Position numbers and translations under genes: made by a program. 64,000 bases of DNA from Myxococcales bacterium (GTDB lineage: Bacteria > Myxococcota_C > UBA6777), in assembly GCA_020632975.1 (NCBI GenBank), contig JACKEL010000007.1:248001-312000 (forward strand). The letters run 5' to 3'. The notes under the pieces were generated by a model that saw only the letters and a program-made list of their open reading frames with translations, made no database searches and had not been told where the DNA came from. This document shows positions 61,806-64,000 of this stretch, in pieces. Every line of letters starts with the position of its first letter. The first letter of the stretch is position 1.

Positions 61806-62019
61806 GTGTGGGTGCTGCTCTCTGTGTCTGGGGTTTGTGGATGGCTTGAGAAGACCAGCATGGAGAAGAGTTGGCCTTTGCGTCATTTGTTGATGTGTGT
61901 CATGTGTACTATGTCGATTCGTTGAAGACAAGCCTCCCACGGGCAAGACAGGCGTCTCTTTTGATTGGAGATGGCTTGTTTGATGGGATGGTCTTTGGGT
62001 TGATTTGGGAGACACCGCG

Positions 62020-62535
62020 ATGATCGTAACCGAACGATTGTGGATGCGCCCTTTGTGTGTCGCGGACGCAGAGTTTGTCTTGCGGCTGACAAAGGAGCCT
62101 GCTTTTATCGAAAACATCGGGGATAAAAGGTTGCGCCACAAAAAAGACGCAGAGACCTTTTTGACCAGGGGTGTTTGGACCAATCAACCCATTCCTGGGT
62201 ATGGGCAGTTTTTGGTTTTGCGAAAAGAGGGGGATATCCCTGTTGGGGTATGTGGTCTTTTGTATCGAGAGATGCTGCATATCACGGATGTAGGCTTCGC
62301 TTTTCACTCAGATTATTGGGGGCATGGGTATGCTTCTGAAGCGGCAAAAGCGGTCCTTCTCTATGGTCAGCAACAACTTGGGATTGAAGAGATCTTTGGT
62401 TTGACAGGGCGCGAAAATCTCCGTTCGATTCGTGTCTTGGAGTCTTTGGGGATGCGGTTTTTTAGGGAGGTTTTTTTGGGATTTCAAGAAGCCGTGTTGC
62501 TTTATGGATATCCAAAAGAACCGACTTCTTTGTAA
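62020..62535 (+). CDS. RimJ/RimL-type GNAT acetyltransferase
   Basis: The 171-residue protein has the GNAT fold: VTERLWMRPLCVADAEFV at the start, the acetyl-CoA loop WGHGYASEAAKAVLLYG, and ENLRSIRVLESLGMRF near the end. This group acetylates ribosomal proteins, small molecules or antibiotics. ATG 62020 follows GGGAG at 8 nt. It is divergent from the fusion gene. Substrate unknown. Confidence 0.92.
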   Translation: MIVTERLWMRPLCVADAEFVLRLTKEPAFIENIGDKRLRHKKDAETFLTRGVWTNQPIPGYGQFLVLRKEGDIPVGVCGLLYREMLHITDVGFAFHSDYWGHGYASEAAKAVLLYGQQQLGIEEIFGLTGRENLRSIRVLESLGMRFFREVFLGFQEAVLLYGYPKEPTSL

Positions 62536-62568
62536 GAAAAATGGTCAATGAGCGAGAGGCGGGCAAGT

Positions 62569-63855
62569 TTACCAGAGTCCATCTTTGGTGAGGGGGGCGA
62601 TCCAAGGAGGCCGAAGCGTCGGGCACATACGAGGCTTTCGGGGGAATTGAAACTCTGCAAGGTCGTAGGCTTTTCTGCGGTCGAAGCGCAAGTCGCCAAT
62701 AAAGAAAGAGTTTGCGGTGATCTTCCAAGAAGGTGTGCGGATAAACTGCATGGCTGCTTCAAGTTGGCAGTGTCCTTTGAGGTCGCGCAACTCTTTGAGA
62801 GGACGTCGAAAGATCTGCTGTTTCCCGATCAGCCCCCCGATCTTGGTGACAAGGCGAGGTGCGTCTTGGAGCGTGGCTGTCGTTTCTGAAATGATGTCTG
62901 GGCAGGGAAGCAGGCGTGGCAAAAAGGAGTAGAGTCCTTTGCGCATCACGTAGTCTTTGTTTTGGGTTTGGTGTCCCACAGAGATCCATTGATAACAAAA
63001 AGGGTTCGATGGATAGGACATCAGCGCGATATCTGCGACTTTTTCTTGGGGGTCTTGTTGGTGGAGTGCGTCTTTCAGGATCGTCTTGAGCCAAGCTGAC
63101 GAACCCAACAGGCTTCCCAAGATCAAAAGCATCGCTGCGAAAGAGGCCCAAGCACGGGTCACTTGGCTCTTTCGTTTGAGGACCCAGTAACCGTAAGACA
63201 GGCCAACCACCAAAAGAAACAGGGGATACCAAAAGATGGAAAAGTACACAGCGAAAAGGGCGATGTATCCGAGAGAATAGGCGACGATGAAGGTGTTTTT
63301 GCTCCAACGTTTTTCTACGCTGCAATACAACCATGGGATCAGCGCGACCCAGAACAAAGGCTCGATAATAAAAACGAAGTCTCCGTAGTACCAGTGGTTG
63401 TTGAGCGGCCAAAAGGGGTGGACACCATACACATTCCAACTGTCCATCCCAAGGTGCACAACGCCGCCCACAAAGGCCAAGCCAAACAACCAACGCCAGT
63501 CCGCTTGGTTCCACGAGGTCTTTTGCCAACGTTGGTAAAGCCACAAGGCACCAAGCAAAAGAAGAGGTTGGACCAAGGTAAAGAGCAGGGTGTGGGTGTG
63601 TCCTCGGTGGTGCAGGATGTAGCCCAGTTTGGGGTCCATAAAGGCCGTCACAAGGAGATCGCTGTCAGGGAAGTTATTGGCGAGGATCGATGTGACCATC
63701 ATGGGGAGGGCCGCGATAGAGGTCGCCGTCGTTGTCTCTGGGGACGCTGTGGTCGTCGGGGTGGCTTTGGAACGTTGACTTTGTTTGTAGAGGCGGTATT
63801 GGATGGCACCTTGCGCCAAAGCTGCGCCCATCAGGGAGTGGGTAAAGTTGTCCAT
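62569..63855 (-). CDS. YdjM/DUF457-type inner-membrane metal-dependent hydrolase
   Basis: The 428-residue protein has the start MDNFTHSLMGAALAQ and a metal site (HHRGHTHTL, GVVHLGMDSWNVYG) typical of YdjM/DUF457 proteins, which are annotated as LexA-regulated or membrane-bound hydrolases. Seven or so transmembrane helices fill residues 40-270. The C-terminal 150 residues are soluble. ATG 63855 is preferred, since AAGAAAG is then well placed; an ATG 9 nt upstream is also possible. Role is not defined. Confidence 0.85.
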   Translation of the reverse strand: MDNFTHSLMGAALAQGAIQYRLYKQSQRSKATPTTTASPETTTATSIAALPMMVTSILANNFPDSDLLVTAFMDPKLGYILHHRGHTHTLLFTLVQPLLLLGALWLYQRWQKTSWNQADWRWLFGLAFVGGVVHLGMDSWNVYGVHPFWPLNNHWYYGDFVFIIEPLFWVALIPWLYCSVEKRWSKNTFIVAYSLGYIALFAVYFSIFWYPLFLLVVGLSYGYWVLKRKSQVTRAWASFAAMLLILGSLLGSSAWLKTILKDALHQQDPQEKVADIALMSYPSNPFCYQWISVGHQTQNKDYVMRKGLYSFLPRLLPCPDIISETTATLQDAPRLVTKIGGLIGKQQIFRRPLKELRDLKGHCQLEAAMQFIRTPSWKITANSFFIGDLRFDRRKAYDLAEFQFPRKPRMCPTLRPPWIAPLTKDGLW

Positions 63856-64000
63856 AAAGAGCATCTTTCTTGGTTAGAAGTCGTGGGGTTGCTTTTTCTC
63901 ACCACGATCCATGTATGGACAGAAAGAATCGTCGTCAAGTTGAGCCACACCGATCGGGCTTGATGGAAGATGCAAATAGGATGGGGCGCAAGAAAAAGAA

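Noticed and set aside
1..64000. CRISPR array, prophage or insertion sequence
   Set aside because: No regularly spaced direct repeats with unique spacers, no integrase, transposase or phage structural gene seen.

Overview
The window looks like a chromosome segment from a Myxococcota-like (Deltaproteobacteria-type, possibly Bradymonadia-related) bacterium. This placement is inference. It rests on the many Cys-rich secreted lipoproteins, calcium-binding CDGxDNDCDG repeats, an ECF sigma/anti-sigma/caspase operon, eukaryote-like proteins (SET/SMYD-like, acyl-CoA-binding protein) and a split proton-translocating transhydrogenase. No rRNA, tRNA, CRISPR array, integrase or transposase was recognised. 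Coding density is high and most starts have a clear GGAG-type ribosome binding site.

Region by region. 0.1-5 kb: a large Cys-rich alpha/beta-hydrolase lipoprotein, a glutathione peroxidase and a zinc-peptidase-like lipoprotein. 5.2-7.7 kb: the most notable locus, a compact RiPP operon on the minus strand. Its order is precursor peptide with five MYGV core repeats, hairpin terminator/attenuator, radical SAM/SPASM maturase, then a 98-residue partner whose start overlaps the maturase. The layout matches a tyramine-excising 'splicease' (spliceotide) pathway that makes alpha-keto-beta-amino acid peptides. 7.8-13.9 kb: TolB-like lipoprotein, small metzincin-like secreted protein, PPC/DUF296 protein, a lipoprotein with 15 Cys-rich repeats and an SDR. 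14-19.4 kb: two lipoproteins, then a translationally coupled ECF sigma factor, zinc-finger anti-sigma factor and secreted caspase with an EF-hand. 19.4-21.2 kb: a decayed beta-barrel fragment and a membrane histidine-kinase-like protein.

21.5-30 kb is mostly metabolism: tyrosine catabolism (fumarylacetoacetase family plus maiA), a GNAT protein, a ferredoxin, pntAA-pntAB-pntB with odd Ala/Lys/Glu-rich extensions, and a DUF2064 transferase. 30-39 kb holds ACBP, a SecD-ectodomain lipoprotein, a ferritin-like lipoprotein, small hypotheticals, tandem zinc-less MDR oxidoreductases and a diguanylate cyclase. 39-42.4 kb has radA and cysM, divergent. 42.4-50.6 kb is one minus-strand run of secreted proteins: two paralogous Ig-like/Cys-rich lipoproteins flanking a calcium-repeat/beta-propeller lipoprotein, then an alpha-toroid/ExbD-like protein and a small conserved protein. 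50.7-53.8 kb has gcvT-gcvH and argH, followed by REP-like hairpins and a 19-unit pentanucleotide tract. 54-64 kb holds PhyH, a LysE-type exporter, two Cys-rich lipoproteins, a SMYD-like SET protein, a CrtC-like/prenyl-synthase fusion, an acetyltransferase and a YdjM-type membrane hydrolase.

All functional names come from reading motifs by eye. No database search was run.
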